Of a stretch of DNA of 64,000 nt, positions 26,206 to 35,940 are shown piece by piece. Location of the stretch: NCBI GenBank assembly GCA_041686195.1, contig JAWLEI010000001.1:151759-215758 (forward strand). The letters run 5' to 3'. Source of the DNA: Desulfovermiculus sp041686195. Lineage in GTDB: Bacteria > Desulfobacterota > Desulfovibrionia > Desulfovibrionales > Desulfothermaceae. The notes beneath the pieces are model-generated. The model was given only the letters and a program-made list of their open reading frames with translations. It had not been told where the DNA came from and made no database searches. The position numbers and the translations under genes were made by a program. The first letter of the stretch is position 1; every line of letters starts with the position of its first letter.

Positions 26206-27123
26206 TTACTCCCGTACCGGAAATCGGCTCCCGCTTTGGGCCAGTCCAAAGCTGGCTCCAATAATGAGCGCCCCTCCCGCCAGAGTGCTCCAGCCCAAAC
26301 CTTCAGAAAACAGAACATAACCATACACTGCCCCAAAGAGAACTTCCAGCATGCTGATGCTGCCCACCTTGGCGGAGGCAATAAAGGACAGGGCCGCATT
26401 GGTTGCAATGTGAGCCAGAACTGCAAACAGGCCGATGGCCATAAGCCAGGCCAGGCCCAGGGCAGGAACTGAGAGTCCCACATTTGGATGCAGCATGGGA
26501 AAAAAGCCGGCCACCACCCCCACAATACTGATGTAAAAAATAGGGGTCAGCGGAGTATTTTCTTTACTCACCCGTCGGACCAGGGTCAAGGTCAGGCCCA
26601 TAAAGACAGAAGCCACAAGGCCTGCCCCGTGTCCAATATCAAGCTCCAATCCGTTCATCCTCCCGGACCATAGGGTAAGAGTTGTGCCCACAAAAGCCAG
26701 CCCGATAAAGGTCCAGTCCCGAAGGCTATTTTTATCCGGAGTGAGCCAGGGTGAAATCACCGCTGCCACCACTGGATACGTATAGAACAAAATCAAGGCC
26801 TGAAACAAGGGAATACGCAGCAAGGCGACAGTTAAGAACAATATCCCGGCTGTCCCGGCACAGCCTAAAAAAAGCAGCACTCCTCGTCTCTGGCCAGCCA
26901 GCCCAATCCCCAGACTCCGAGCCATGACAACTAAGAAAACGGTCCCAAATACACTGCGGCCAAATATCATATGCCACACTGTAAGATAAGGATCTGAAAA
27001 TCTGATGGCCACATTGAGACAGGAAAAAAAGAAAGCGGCCAAAAGAGCCAATCCCGCCCCCTTGAGCCCAGGGGAATGAAAAAGTGCCGCTATGAAAGGA
27101 ACATTATATTCTCTGGTCTTCAC
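26206..27123 (-). CDS. EamA-family (DMT) transporter
   Basis: A 305-residue integral membrane protein with ten hydrophobic segments in two EamA repeats (GAGLALLAAFFFSCLNVAIRF at the start; GLVASVFMGLTLTLVRRVSKENTP opening the second). Such proteins export or import metabolites; the substrate is unknown. Start is a GTG at 27123 with a weak ribosome-binding site. It diverges from the GntR-type regulator gene, which suggests it may be part of the same regulon. Confidence 0.85.
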   Translation of the reverse strand: MKTREYNVPFIAALFHSPGLKGAGLALLAAFFFSCLNVAIRFSDPYLTVWHMIFGRSVFGTVFLVVMARSLGIGLAGQRRGVLLFLGCAGTAGILFLTVALLRIPLFQALILFYTYPVVAAVISPWLTPDKNSLRDWTFIGLAFVGTTLTLWSGRMNGLELDIGHGAGLVASVFMGLTLTLVRRVSKENTPLTPIFYISIVGVVAGFFPMLHPNVGLSVPALGLAWLMAIGLFAVLAHIATNAALSFIASAKVGSISMLEVLFGAVYGYVLFSEGLGWSTLAGGALIIGASFGLAQSGSRFPVRE

Positions 27124-27193
27124 GCCACCAAGAGTACAGGCAGGCGGTCTGAACGGTCAAGGACAGGATACAGGCCTGAGAACCAGCCCGCAC

Positions 27194-27221
27194 TTGACAT
27201 TGAAACTGAAGAGGATAGAAT
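27194..27221 (+). promoter_or_regulatory. Predicted sigma-70 promoter of the GntR gene
   Basis: TTGACA (27194-27199), a 16-nt spacer and TAGAAT (27216-27221) in the intergenic region between the divergent transporter and the regulator. AT-rich imperfect dyads follow and could be operator sites. Confidence 0.45.
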
Positions 27222-27280
27222 ATATTATTGTTATACTGAATATATATTTGTTTTCTGCAAAATTTCCGGAGCCGCTTCTG

Positions 27281-27961
27281 ATGACCACCCAAGCTTCACC
27301 CAGCCAATGCCTTGTGGATGTGGCCTATGACCATTTAACCCGGCGGATTGTGTTCATGGACTATGCGCCGGGCCAGCGGCTGGAAGAAAAACAGCTCATG
27401 TATGATCTCGAGCTCGGACGGACCCCCATCCGGGAAGCACTGTTGCGGCTTCATGCGGATATGATGGTCGAATCCAGGCCGAAAAGCGGGTATTTTGTCC
27501 GCCCAATCACCTTGCAAAGCATCCGTTCCGCCTTCGAAGCCCTTTATCTTATAGAAGGCGGATTGGCCGAATTGGCGGTCAAAAACGAATATTCCCGGGA
27601 AATAAAGCTGATGGACCAAGCCAACGCCCAGATGAAAGAACACGTGCAAAAAAACAACATCCGAAAGTTAGTGGAAGCAAACGAAACATTTCATGCCTAT
27701 CTGGCCCAATGCTCACGAAATGAATACCTGATCCAGGCCCTGGCCCGGGTCAGAACTGAAATCAAGCGGCTCGCTTATCTGTCCTTCAGTCAGGAGATAG
27801 ATCCGGAGCATTCCTTAAATGCCCATTATCAAAGTGTCCTCCAGGAACACCAGGACATGGTGCAGGCCTTAAAACAAAGGAATGCAAATGATTTGAATGA
27901 GTTGATAAGCATCCATATCCGTACCTTTCAGCAACGCATAATGCACTCGATGATGAGTTGA
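27281..27961 (+). CDS. GntR-family transcriptional regulator (FCD type)
   Basis: A 226-residue regulator with an N-terminal winged helix (LVDVAYDHLTRRIVFMDYAPGQRLEEKQLMYDLELGRTPIREALLRLHAD) and a helical FCD ligand domain (AFEALYLIEGGLAELAV ... ANETFHAYLAQCSRNEYL ... HYQSVLQEHQDMVQALKQRN). It sits at the head of the pxp/TRAP gene cluster and diverges from an EamA transporter, so it probably controls both in response to the imported substrate. Start 27281 follows GGAG by 9 nt; a longer frame from 27092 is unlikely. Confidence 0.88.
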   Translation: MTTQASPSQCLVDVAYDHLTRRIVFMDYAPGQRLEEKQLMYDLELGRTPIREALLRLHADMMVESRPKSGYFVRPITLQSIRSAFEALYLIEGGLAELAVKNEYSREIKLMDQANAQMKEHVQKNNIRKLVEANETFHAYLAQCSRNEYLIQALARVRTEIKRLAYLSFSQEIDPEHSLNAHYQSVLQEHQDMVQALKQRNANDLNELISIHIRTFQQRIMHSMMS

Positions 27962-28197
27962 TAACTTAGATATCTTGCACTGTATTCGTATAACCGGACA
28001 TGGTCCTTACAGTGGGACGCGGTTGCCCTGAACCGCTGTCCTTGCCTTCCTGAGCCCAAGGGCCTGTGGGGACAGGGGATCCTTGCCAGCAAACCGGTTC
28101 TTTGCATCTTCATCTTGTTCGCCTTGTGGGCCCCGAGCGTGCCTCAGAAGGCATGAGGGGTATATTCTCATCATCTCTTCACAACAGGAGGACAGCC

Positions 28198-28968
28198 TTG
28201 CCCCATATAGATCTGAACTGTGACATGGGCGAGAGTTTCGGTCGGTATACCCTGGGCCTGGATGAACAGGTCATGGCCCATATCACCTCGGCCAACATTG
28301 CCTGCGGCTTCCATGCCGGAGATCCATTGGTCATGCACCGAACCGTGGAACTTGCTTTGCGAAATGAGACAGGGATTGGAGCCCATCCGGGATTGCCCGA
28401 CCTGATCGGCTTCGGTCGACGCCGCATGGAATGCAGTCCGCAGGAAATCCGGCAGGACGTTTTGTATCAAATCGGAGCCTTGCAGGCCATTGCCCGGGAC
28501 CATCGGGCCGTAGTGCGCCATGTCAAGCCGCACGGGGCATTGTACCACATGGTCCTGGACTCTGAGCAGACAGCCCGGGCGGTAGCTGAAGCCGTGGCTG
28601 CAGCCGACCCGAACCTGGTCCTTATCACCCTGGCCGGCCCCAAGGGGAACCATATGACCGCTATAGCCCGGGAACTCGGGCTCACTGTGGCCAGGGAGGC
28701 TTTTCCGGACCGAGGCTACACCCCGGAAGGCACATTGCTCCCCAGGCACTCGGACGGGGCTTTGATCCAGGACCCGGACCAGGTGGCTTCCCGGGCCCTG
28801 GGTATGGCCAAGGGCCAGGTGCAGGCTGTAGATGGCCAGATCGTTTCCTTGCAGGCCGATACCCTGTGCGTGCATGGAGACAGCCAAATGGCCGCTGACC
28901 TGGTGGCCGGGATCAGGTCTTTACTGGAGAAAAACAATATTACCCTGCGCAGCCTGCGGAGTTTGTGA
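28198..28968 (+). CDS. pxpA: 5-oxoprolinase subunit A (LamB/YcsF family)
   Basis: A 256-residue LamB/YcsF protein: HIDLNCDMGESFGRY, ITSANIACGFHAGDP, VKPHGALYH, EAFPDRGYTPEG and LVPRR-like LLPRHSDGA are family hallmarks. With PxpB and PxpC it opens 5-oxoproline (pyroglutamate) to glutamate using ATP. The start is a TTG at 28198, placed 6 nt after AGGAGG, which aligns the N-terminus with the family. The stop overlaps the pxpB start (TGATG). Confidence 0.92.
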   Translation: MPHIDLNCDMGESFGRYTLGLDEQVMAHITSANIACGFHAGDPLVMHRTVELALRNETGIGAHPGLPDLIGFGRRRMECSPQEIRQDVLYQIGALQAIARDHRAVVRHVKPHGALYHMVLDSEQTARAVAEAVAAADPNLVLITLAGPKGNHMTAIARELGLTVAREAFPDRGYTPEGTLLPRHSDGALIQDPDQVASRALGMAKGQVQAVDGQIVSLQADTLCVHGDSQMAADLVAGIRSLLEKNNITLRSLRSL

Positions 28969-29699
28969 TGTCGTCTCCTGGAACTCATGCCAAGGACCAT
29001 GGGCCGGAGCCGGTTTTTCGTCTGGCCGGTGACCGGGGGCTGCTGGTGGAGTTCGGCACCAGTATTGATCCCGAGCTCAACCGCCGGACCAGAAGCGTCG
29101 CAGCCCATCTGGAAAGCAAGTCCGTTCCCGGGATAATGGAAATAGTTCCTGCCTATGCCTCTTTTTTGATCGTTTACCAGCCCGATCTGGTCAGTGTTCC
29201 CAGCTTGCAGGAAGAGGTCCGTGAATGCCTTGATCCTGCCCAACACGTCCTGGAAGATGACGGGAAAGTGGTCGACATCCCTGTCTGTTACAGCCAAGAC
29301 TTCGGCCCGGACCTGCCTTTCGTGGCTGAATGCAACAACCTGACTCCGGAAGAGGTGATCCGCATCCATACCTCTGGCCGATATCTGATCTATATGTTTG
29401 GATTCGCTCCCGGGTTTCCCTACCTGGGCGGCCTGGATCCCCGTTTACACACCCCGCGTTTGGATACCCCCAGAGCCAGAGTAGATGCCGGATCGGTGGG
29501 CATTGCCAATAATCAGACCGGGATCTACCCCATAGCCAGCCCTGGGGGGTGGCAGATCATCGGCCGCACCCCGCTTCGCCTTTTTACCCCAGAACGGGCT
29601 GATCCAGTACCCTTTTACCGGCCCGGCGACCAGCTCAGATTTATCTCCATTTCTGAGGCGGAGTTTCAACGCCTGGCCCGGGAGAAAAGCCATGGCTGA
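28968..29699 (+). CDS. pxpB: 5-oxoprolinase subunit B (KipI family)
   Basis: A 243-residue KipI/allophanate hydrolase subunit 1-type protein: GDRGLLVEFGTSIDPELNRR near the start, IPVCYSQDFGPDL, YLIYMFGFAPGFPYLGGLD, TPRARVDAGSVGIANNQTGIYP and SPGGWQIIGRTP. It forms the ATP-dependent 5-oxoprolinase core with PxpC. It overlaps pxpA by one base and pxpC by 8. Confidence 0.93.
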   Translation: MSSPGTHAKDHGPEPVFRLAGDRGLLVEFGTSIDPELNRRTRSVAAHLESKSVPGIMEIVPAYASFLIVYQPDLVSVPSLQEEVRECLDPAQHVLEDDGKVVDIPVCYSQDFGPDLPFVAECNNLTPEEVIRIHTSGRYLIYMFGFAPGFPYLGGLDPRLHTPRLDTPRARVDAGSVGIANNQTGIYPIASPGGWQIIGRTPLRLFTPERADPVPFYRPGDQLRFISISEAEFQRLAREKSHG

Positions 29700-30645
29700 G
29701 TCCTTTCTGGTTATCAAACCCGGATCCCTGACCACGGTGCAAGACCTGGGACGCTTTGGCTGGCAGTCATTGGGCGTCCCGGTCTCCGGGGTCCTGGACC
29801 CCTATGCGGCCCAAGCCGCCAACCTCCTGGTGGGCAATGAGCAAAAATCGGCAGTCCTGGAGATGACTGTGACCGGAGTGACCCTGGCTGTGCTTCGGCC
29901 GGCTTGTCTGGCGGTCACCGGAGCCCAGGCCAAAATCAAGGTCAACTCCCAAGTCCTGTCTTCCTGGGAGTCCTTCCACGTCCACCCCGGAGACTTGGTC
30001 CGCATAGGCCAGGTATTAGGCGGATGCCGCATGTATCTGGCCGTCAGCGGAGGGATCGATGTTCCCCTGGTCATGGGCAGCCGGTCCACATCAGTCGGCA
30101 CTGGATTGGGTGGATTCTGCGGACGCCCCTTGCAAAAAGGGGATATTCTTTGCACAGGATCATTTCCCTTTCTTCCTCACCCAGCCCGGGTGCCAGATGC
30201 ATATATCCCGGGACCAGGCAAAAAAATCGTCCTCCGCTGTGTCCCGGGACCCCAGGATACATTCTTTTCCCAGCTGGACTCCAGCCTGTTCAAATCTGAG
30301 TATACAATAACGGACCGCTCGGACCGGCGGGGTATTCGTCTGGAGGGACCGACCATCCAGCACGCACATGATTCCCCGGGAAGGGTACTGTCCGAGCCCA
30401 GTCTGCCGGGAAACATACAGGTCCCGGGCGACGGTCAGCCCATTGTCCTTCTCCTGGAACAGACTGTGGGCGGATATGCCAAAGCAGCCACTGTCATCAG
30501 CAGCGATCTGCCCAGGCTGGCTCAAGCCGTACCAGGAACTTCTGTTCGCTTTGAGGCCGTGTCCCTGGAACAGGCCCACAATATATTCAATCAGGCTCAA
30601 GAACGGATTATGGACCTGGGAAAATGTTTACGCCCTGGTCATTAA
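29692..30645 (+). CDS. pxpC: 5-oxoprolinase subunit C (KipA/biotin-dependent carboxyltransferase family)
   Basis: A 317-residue KipA-family protein: IKPGSLTTVQDLGRFGWQSLGVPVSG, AANLLVGNEQKSAVLEMT, YLAVSGGIDVPLVMGSRST, SDRRGIRLEGP, EPSLPGNIQVPGDGQPIVLLLEQTVGGYAK. It follows pxpB with an 8-nt overlap. The three subunits together are complete. The TRAP transporter genes begin 88 nt later. Confidence 0.93.
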   Translation: MAESFLVIKPGSLTTVQDLGRFGWQSLGVPVSGVLDPYAAQAANLLVGNEQKSAVLEMTVTGVTLAVLRPACLAVTGAQAKIKVNSQVLSSWESFHVHPGDLVRIGQVLGGCRMYLAVSGGIDVPLVMGSRSTSVGTGLGGFCGRPLQKGDILCTGSFPFLPHPARVPDAYIPGPGKKIVLRCVPGPQDTFFSQLDSSLFKSEYTITDRSDRRGIRLEGPTIQHAHDSPGRVLSEPSLPGNIQVPGDGQPIVLLLEQTVGGYAKAATVISSDLPRLAQAVPGTSVRFEAVSLEQAHNIFNQAQERIMDLGKCLRPGH

Positions 30646-30733
30646 AGGCCACCAATGCAATCCCTGTACGGCCCATGATTCGCTTTTGTTTCCAAGGAAT
30701 TATCAACCCAACCTGTATGGAAGGAGGTCCGAA

Positions 30734-31789
30734 ATGAACAAGGTGCAATATTTTTTGGCCACAGCAGTCATCATGGTGCTCGGCTTGATGCTCGCCACCC
30801 CGCAGGCACAGGCCGCGGACAAGGAGCTCAGAGTTGTCGGCAGCTGGAGCAACCTGACTATGTTCAAGAATCTGGAAAAACCATTCTGGACGGAAGTAGT
30901 GCCTGAAGCTACTGACGGACAGATACAGGCCAGCATGACCTCATTAAGTGAAATAAGCCAAGAAGGAGCCGCTGTTCTGCGGCAAATGGACATGGGGATC
31001 TTCGATGTGGTGCATACAGTGGTTGATTATGTGGTCTCAGATTCTCCTGAGCTTTCAGGCCTGGATATGCCTGTCTTGGCCCCTGACCTTGAGCAGGCCC
31101 GGGAGGTGACTGAGGCTTACAGGCCGCTCCTGGACAAGTACCTGCAGCAAAATTTCAACGTCAAACTGCTCAGCATCGCTCCATACCCAGCCCAGGTCCT
31201 TTTCAGCCGGGATGAGATTAAAGGCCTGGATGATCTGAAGGGAAAAAAGATCAGAGGCAGCGGATGGAGCACCTCGGAGTTCTTAAGTGCGGCGGGGGCC
31301 AGCGGAGTGACCCTGTCTTTTGACGAAGTCCCCCAGTCCCTGCAGCGGGGAGTGGTTGACGGTGCTGTCACCGGAAGCCTTTCCGGATACTCAGCTGGCT
31401 GGGGAGAGGTTACGGATTATGTTTATCCTCTGCCTATAGGTGGCTGGGATTATGTTATCGGCTGCATAAGCATGAAGACCTGGGACAGCTTGACTGCCAC
31501 TCAGCAAGAGGAGCTCCAGAAATTGATCAAGGAAGAACTTGAAGAACCTGGATGGGATGTCACTGAAAAAGAAACTCAAGAAGGAATTGAGTGTCTGACT
31601 GGGGGAGAATGCCCCTATGGACCAGCAAACGACCTGGAAGAGGTCCCGGTAACAGAGAGGGATATTGAAAAAGCCCACTCCCTCTTGGTCGAAGAGGTTC
31701 TTCCTGCCTGGGCTGACAAGGTGGGATCTGAAACCACCAAGGAATGGAATGAAACCATAGGCGAAGTTGTGGGCTTCAAGGCCAAATAA
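30734..31789 (+). CDS. TRAP transporter substrate-binding protein (first system)
   Basis: A 351-residue DctP-type protein with a signal peptide (MNKVQYFLATAVIMVLGLMLATPQAQA). The TRAP solute-binding core is seen in VLFSRDEIKGLDDLKGKKIRGSG and VPQSLQRGVVDGAVTG. An extra Cys-containing loop (GIECLTGGECPYGP) near the C-terminus is unusual. AAGGAGG sits 7 nt before the ATG. It captures an organic acid in the periplasm for the two permease subunits that follow; the pxp context suggests 5-oxoproline or a related carboxylate. Confidence 0.88.
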   Translation: MNKVQYFLATAVIMVLGLMLATPQAQAADKELRVVGSWSNLTMFKNLEKPFWTEVVPEATDGQIQASMTSLSEISQEGAAVLRQMDMGIFDVVHTVVDYVVSDSPELSGLDMPVLAPDLEQAREVTEAYRPLLDKYLQQNFNVKLLSIAPYPAQVLFSRDEIKGLDDLKGKKIRGSGWSTSEFLSAAGASGVTLSFDEVPQSLQRGVVDGAVTGSLSGYSAGWGEVTDYVYPLPIGGWDYVIGCISMKTWDSLTATQQEELQKLIKEELEEPGWDVTEKETQEGIECLTGGECPYGPANDLEEVPVTERDIEKAHSLLVEEVLPAWADKVGSETTKEWNETIGEVVGFKAK

Positions 31790-31931
31790 GGTATGCCAGG
31801 CGGGATTGGCTTGCCTTTCCCGCCTGGCTTTAAATGGCCTGGTTATGGCCTGGTTTCCTCAGGAGTTCAAATTTTCTTGCCACCATGATCCATTTGAACA
31901 ACAGGCTCTGTTGAATACAAGGGGGCATACC

Positions 31932-32480
31932 TTGGAAAAAATATTACGGATTACAGAAAGGCTGTGCCGGATAAGCGTCTGGCTGTGCGGCTTTCTCTTA
32001 CTTGGCACGGTCTTTTTGATCGGTGTAGAGGTTATCTTGCGTAAGTTTTTTGGGATCACCATGGGTGGAGCGGACGAGATATCCAGCTATGTTCTGGCTC
32101 TGGTCTGCACCTGGTCTTTAGGGTACGCCTTGTTTCAAAAAGGCCACGTGCGCATAGATATTTTGCACGACAGGCTGTCGCCAAAGATCCAAATCATTCT
32201 TGACCTGTTGGCTTTGGCTGCTTTTTTGTTGTATATGCTCTTTGTTAATTATTTCGCCTTTATTGCCTTAAAGACGTCCATTGTCAGAAACTCCGTAGCC
32301 AACACCCCTCTGCAGACTCCCCTGTGGATACCCCAAAGCCTGTGGTTCCTTGGCTTAGTCAGCTTCAGTTTGATTATTTTAGTAATTATCGCAGGCACAG
32401 TCTACTACATTTTACGGGGGGATCTGAACTCGGCACAGAATCTCGCCGGAACATCCAGTGGTGAGGTGCAAAATGAATAG
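31932..32480 (+). CDS. TRAP transporter small permease DctQ (first system)
   Basis: About 182 residues with four hydrophobic segments, matching DctQ: VEVILRKFFGITMGGADEISSYVLALVCTWSLGYALFQKGHVRIDIL. No ATG fits well; a TTG at 31932 follows a purine-rich AAGGGGG and gives the family length, while an upstream ATG at 31845 would add an unlikely extension. Confidence 0.8.
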   Translation: MEKILRITERLCRISVWLCGFLLLGTVFLIGVEVILRKFFGITMGGADEISSYVLALVCTWSLGYALFQKGHVRIDILHDRLSPKIQIILDLLALAAFLLYMLFVNYFAFIALKTSIVRNSVANTPLQTPLWIPQSLWFLGLVSFSLIILVIIAGTVYYILRGDLNSAQNLAGTSSGEVQNE

Positions 32481-32569
32481 ACAATTGAGTGAACTGGTGG
32501 TGGACTTTCTCCCGCTCCAAGCATAAGCATTTCACCTTTCCACTGAGAAGCTTGTAAAAAGGACTCGAC

Positions 32570-33856
32570 ATGATCCTCCTTGTCGCCCTGATCATTCTCT
32601 TGGCCCTGTTGATCCTGAGCATACCCGTGGCGGCTGGAATTGCAGTCATGGGTCTGGCCCTTGATTACTTTTTTTCCCCTTTTCCGCTGTATAGATCCAT
32701 AGGGGAAATAACTTGGAGTGCGAGCACTGACTTTATCCTGTTGGCAATTCCCTTATTTGTCCTCTTGGGAGAGATCCTGCTCAAGGCCGGAATAGCGGAG
32801 AGAACATATCTGGCCTTGGACCGTTGGCTTTCCTGGCTGCCTGGAGGGTTGCTGCACGCCAACATTGGCACCAGCGCAATGTTTTCAGCAACTTCAGGAT
32901 CCAGTGTGGCCACCGCTGCTACAATCACCACTGTAGCCATGCCCCAGGGCAGAAAGCTGGGGTACAATGAGAGCCTGTTCGCCGGTTCTATTGCCGCAGG
33001 CGGAACCCTGGGAATTTTGATCCCTCCCTCAATCAATCTGATTATTTATGGAGTTCTGACCAACACCTCCATTCCTAAGCTTTTCCTGGCCGGCATTGTG
33101 CCAGGGGCTTTGCTTGCGCTCATGTTCATGCTCTGTATGCTGACGGCCTGCTCGATATGGCCTTTTTTGGGCAGCCCACAGCGCAATGCCACCTGGAGGC
33201 AACGTTTCTCCAGCCTGAAAGATCTCCTGCCGGTCGTCTTTATCTTTGTGGTGGTCATCGGTTCCATCTACGCGGGATTTGCCACCCCCACCGAATCCGC
33301 GGCCCTGGGAGTAATTGCCGCCCTGGTTCTGGCTGTGGCCCACGGCAAGCTCTCCATGCCATTTCTGGTCCAGGTCATGGAAGGAACCCTGCGAACAACT
33401 GCAATGATTATGATCATCATCATTGCTGCCAATTTTCTCAACTTTATTTTATCTTCAGTTGGTCTTACCGAGCAACTTACCAGCCTCCTGAACACACTCG
33501 GCTGGGGACCTATGGGCACTATCCTGGTCATCATACTTCTCTATATCATCCTGGGCTTTTTTATTGAAACCCTCTCTCTCATGGTCATCACCATACCCAT
33601 TATTGCCCCTATAGTTGTCAGCCTTGGCTTTGACCCCATCTGGTTCGGTGTCTTACTCATCCTGCTCATAGAAATGGCCCTCATCACCCCCCCAGTGGGA
33701 CTCAATCTTTATGTAGTGCAGGGAATACGACAAAAGGGTTCCATAACCGAAGTGATGTTTGGCAGTTTGCCTTTTGTGGCCATGATATTTTTGATGATTA
33801 TTTTACTTCTTATCTTTCCTGATCTGGCGCTCATATTGACTCCGGCAGTGGACTGA
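32570..33856 (+). CDS. TRAP transporter large permease DctM (first system)
   Basis: A 428-residue protein with about twelve hydrophobic segments, the DctM transport subunit: LLAIPLFVLLGEILLKAGI, ATSGSSVATAATI, GTLGILIPPSINLIIYGVLT, GFATPTESAALGV, EMALITPPVGLNLYVVQGI. It imports the substrate with sodium (established for the family). It lies 89 nt after the small subunit. Confidence 0.95.
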   Translation: MILLVALIILLALLILSIPVAAGIAVMGLALDYFFSPFPLYRSIGEITWSASTDFILLAIPLFVLLGEILLKAGIAERTYLALDRWLSWLPGGLLHANIGTSAMFSATSGSSVATAATITTVAMPQGRKLGYNESLFAGSIAAGGTLGILIPPSINLIIYGVLTNTSIPKLFLAGIVPGALLALMFMLCMLTACSIWPFLGSPQRNATWRQRFSSLKDLLPVVFIFVVVIGSIYAGFATPTESAALGVIAALVLAVAHGKLSMPFLVQVMEGTLRTTAMIMIIIIAANFLNFILSSVGLTEQLTSLLNTLGWGPMGTILVIILLYIILGFFIETLSLMVITIPIIAPIVVSLGFDPIWFGVLLILLIEMALITPPVGLNLYVVQGIRQKGSITEVMFGSLPFVAMIFLMIILLLIFPDLALILTPAVD

Positions 33857-33995
33857 GATCTGAGCTCTCGGAGTTAATTGCTGAAGATGAAATGATATGT
33901 ATTTTCCATACTCAGCCTCTTTTGACAGTTAACATTTGATCCGCTCTCTAAAGATTTGGACCGCGAATCAACGACTAAACATGTGGGAGGAAAAT

Positions 33996-34781
33996 GTGCA
34001 GGGGAAAAACTTAGCTGCAAAGCAATTACGGAAAATGATCCGGGCCGGAAAATGGGATGGGCAGACTTCCGGAGCTGCACACGGGTATGTGCAGGCCAAT
34101 CTGGTCATGCTCCCTGAGCAGGATGCTTTTGATTTTCTGCTCTTCTGCACCAGGAATCATAAGCCGTGTCCAATACTGGATGTCCTGGAACCCGGGGAGG
34201 TCGCCCCGGCCATAGCTCAAGACGCAGATGTTCGCACCGACCTCCCCAAATATCGTGTATACCGACACGGAAAGCTCGAATCTGAAGTGACCGACGTATC
34301 CAGTCTCTTCACCCAGCATACTGTAACTTTTCTCCTGGGGTGCAGTTTTTCTTTTGAAAAGGCCCTGCAGGCGAACAGGGTGCCGGTGCGAAATATTGAA
34401 CAGGGCAGAAATGTCTCTATGTATGAGACCAGCATCCCATGCAGGCCTGCCGGGAAATTTGGCTGCAATATGGTCGTCAGCATGCGGCCCATGAAATCTG
34501 AGGATGCCATCAGGGCTGTCCAGGTCACAACCCGTTTTCATTTGACCCATGGTGCGCCAGTTCACATGGGAGAGCCGGAACATATTGGAATAAAGGACTT
34601 AAATCAGCCTGATTACGGTGATGCGGTAACCATGAATGCAGAGGACATACCAGTTTTCTGGGCCTGCGGAGTGACCTCGTCTCTGGCTGCCCTGTCGGCT
34701 GGTCTTCCTCTTATTATCACCCATGCCCCGGGACATATGTTCGTCTCTGACCTGGTGGATGAAGATATGACTCTGTTCTGA
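33996..34781 (+). CDS. YcsI/DUF1445-family protein (putative hydro-lyase / D-glutamate cyclase-like)
   Basis: About 261 residues of the YcsI family: MIRAGKWDGQTSGAAHGYVQANLVMLP, FLLFCTRNHKPCPILDVLEPG, TFLLGCSFSFEKAL, VSMRPMKSEDAIRAVQVTTRF, WACGVTSSLAAL, ITHAPGHMFVSD. Relatives are annotated as hydro-lyases and commonly occur with pxp genes; a link to D-glutamate/5-oxoproline interconversion fits the cluster. Start is set at a GTG (33996) behind GGGAGG; ATG 33981 and TTG 33936 are alternatives. Confidence 0.8.
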   Translation: MQGKNLAAKQLRKMIRAGKWDGQTSGAAHGYVQANLVMLPEQDAFDFLLFCTRNHKPCPILDVLEPGEVAPAIAQDADVRTDLPKYRVYRHGKLESEVTDVSSLFTQHTVTFLLGCSFSFEKALQANRVPVRNIEQGRNVSMYETSIPCRPAGKFGCNMVVSMRPMKSEDAIRAVQVTTRFHLTHGAPVHMGEPEHIGIKDLNQPDYGDAVTMNAEDIPVFWACGVTSSLAALSAGLPLIITHAPGHMFVSDLVDEDMTLF

Positions 34782-34938
34782 CGGCAGTTTTTCTTGAGAG
34801 CCGGAATGAAAGTTCTCTTTCTCAGGCATTTCATTGCTTCCTGATTGCGACAGGGGCCAAAATCGGGCATGCTGCACTAATTGGACCTTATTTTTTCACC
34901 ATGAACCAAAATTATATGCAAAACAAAGGAGAATCTGT

Positions 34939-35934
34939 ATGCGCAAGAAATTGATTATCATGTTGACCGGACTTTTTGTGCTCTCCATGGCTGCTGCTGT
35001 CCAGGCCGAAACCAAGCTGGACCTGGCCACCACCTACTCTGGGCAGAACCTGCATGCCAGGACCCTGCGGGACTTTGCCCAGCAGGTCAAAGAGGCCAGC
35101 GATGATGAAATCATCATCTCTGTTCAAGAAGGTGGAGCCATGGGCCTTAAGGATGAGGATCACTTCACGGCCATTGCCGACGGCATCGTGCCCATGGCCA
35201 GCGTGCTCATGGGGGCGGCAGTGGGTACCTCGCCCATTTATGCCTTGAGCACTTCACCTTTTTTGGTTCAAGGTTTTGAAGAGGCCAAGCTCTTGCGGGA
35301 CATCGCCATGCCCTACTACGAAGAAGAGGCCAAGCGCCTGGACCAAAAAATTCTGTACACCTGCCCATGGCCGCCAAGTGCTGTACACGCCAAGCGTCCA
35401 ATCCAGGAATATGAGGACTTAGAGGGGCTGCGCATCCGGACCTATGACAAAAAAGGCACCGAAGTCCTGCAGAAGGCCGGAGCCAATGCTGTGGTCATGT
35501 CCTGGGGCGATGTCTATCCGGCCCTGGCCACCGGAACCATTGATTCCGTGCTCACCTCCACCACCAGTGCTGTGGCCGGAAACTTCTGGGAGGTCCTCAC
35601 CGACACCACCCTGGTTAACTTCGCCATCCCGGTCAACATGATCAACATCAACCTGGACACCTTCAACAGCCTGCCCCAAGAGCAGCAGGACATCCTGGTC
35701 CAGGTCGGGCAGAAAATGGAAAAGAAATGGTGGCAGGAGGCTGAAGATACCATGGACGAAGAGATCAAGACCCTGCGCGAAAACGAGATGACCGTGCACG
35801 AGGAGATCTCTGATGAACTGGCCCGCAAGCTGCGAGAGAGCGGACAATTTATTATTGACGACTGGCTGGAGGAGGTAGGACAGGACGGTCAGGAGATTCT
35901 GGATGAATTTAATGAAAAGCGAAAGAATTTGTAA
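34939..35934 (+). CDS. TRAP transporter substrate-binding protein (second system)
   Basis: A 331-residue DctP protein with signal peptide (MRKKLIIMLTGLFVLSMAAAVQA). Typical blocks include LRDFAQQVKEASDDEIIISV, RPIQEYEDLEGLRIRTYDKKGTEVLQKAGANAVVMSWGDVYPALATGTIDSVLTS. It is followed immediately by its own DctQ and DctM, so the cluster encodes two complete TRAP importers. AAAGGAG precedes the ATG. Confidence 0.93.
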   Translation: MRKKLIIMLTGLFVLSMAAAVQAETKLDLATTYSGQNLHARTLRDFAQQVKEASDDEIIISVQEGGAMGLKDEDHFTAIADGIVPMASVLMGAAVGTSPIYALSTSPFLVQGFEEAKLLRDIAMPYYEEEAKRLDQKILYTCPWPPSAVHAKRPIQEYEDLEGLRIRTYDKKGTEVLQKAGANAVVMSWGDVYPALATGTIDSVLTSTTSAVAGNFWEVLTDTTLVNFAIPVNMININLDTFNSLPQEQQDILVQVGQKMEKKWWQEAEDTMDEEIKTLRENEMTVHEEISDELARKLRESGQFIIDDWLEEVGQDGQEILDEFNEKRKNL

Positions 35935-35940
35935 GCAGAT

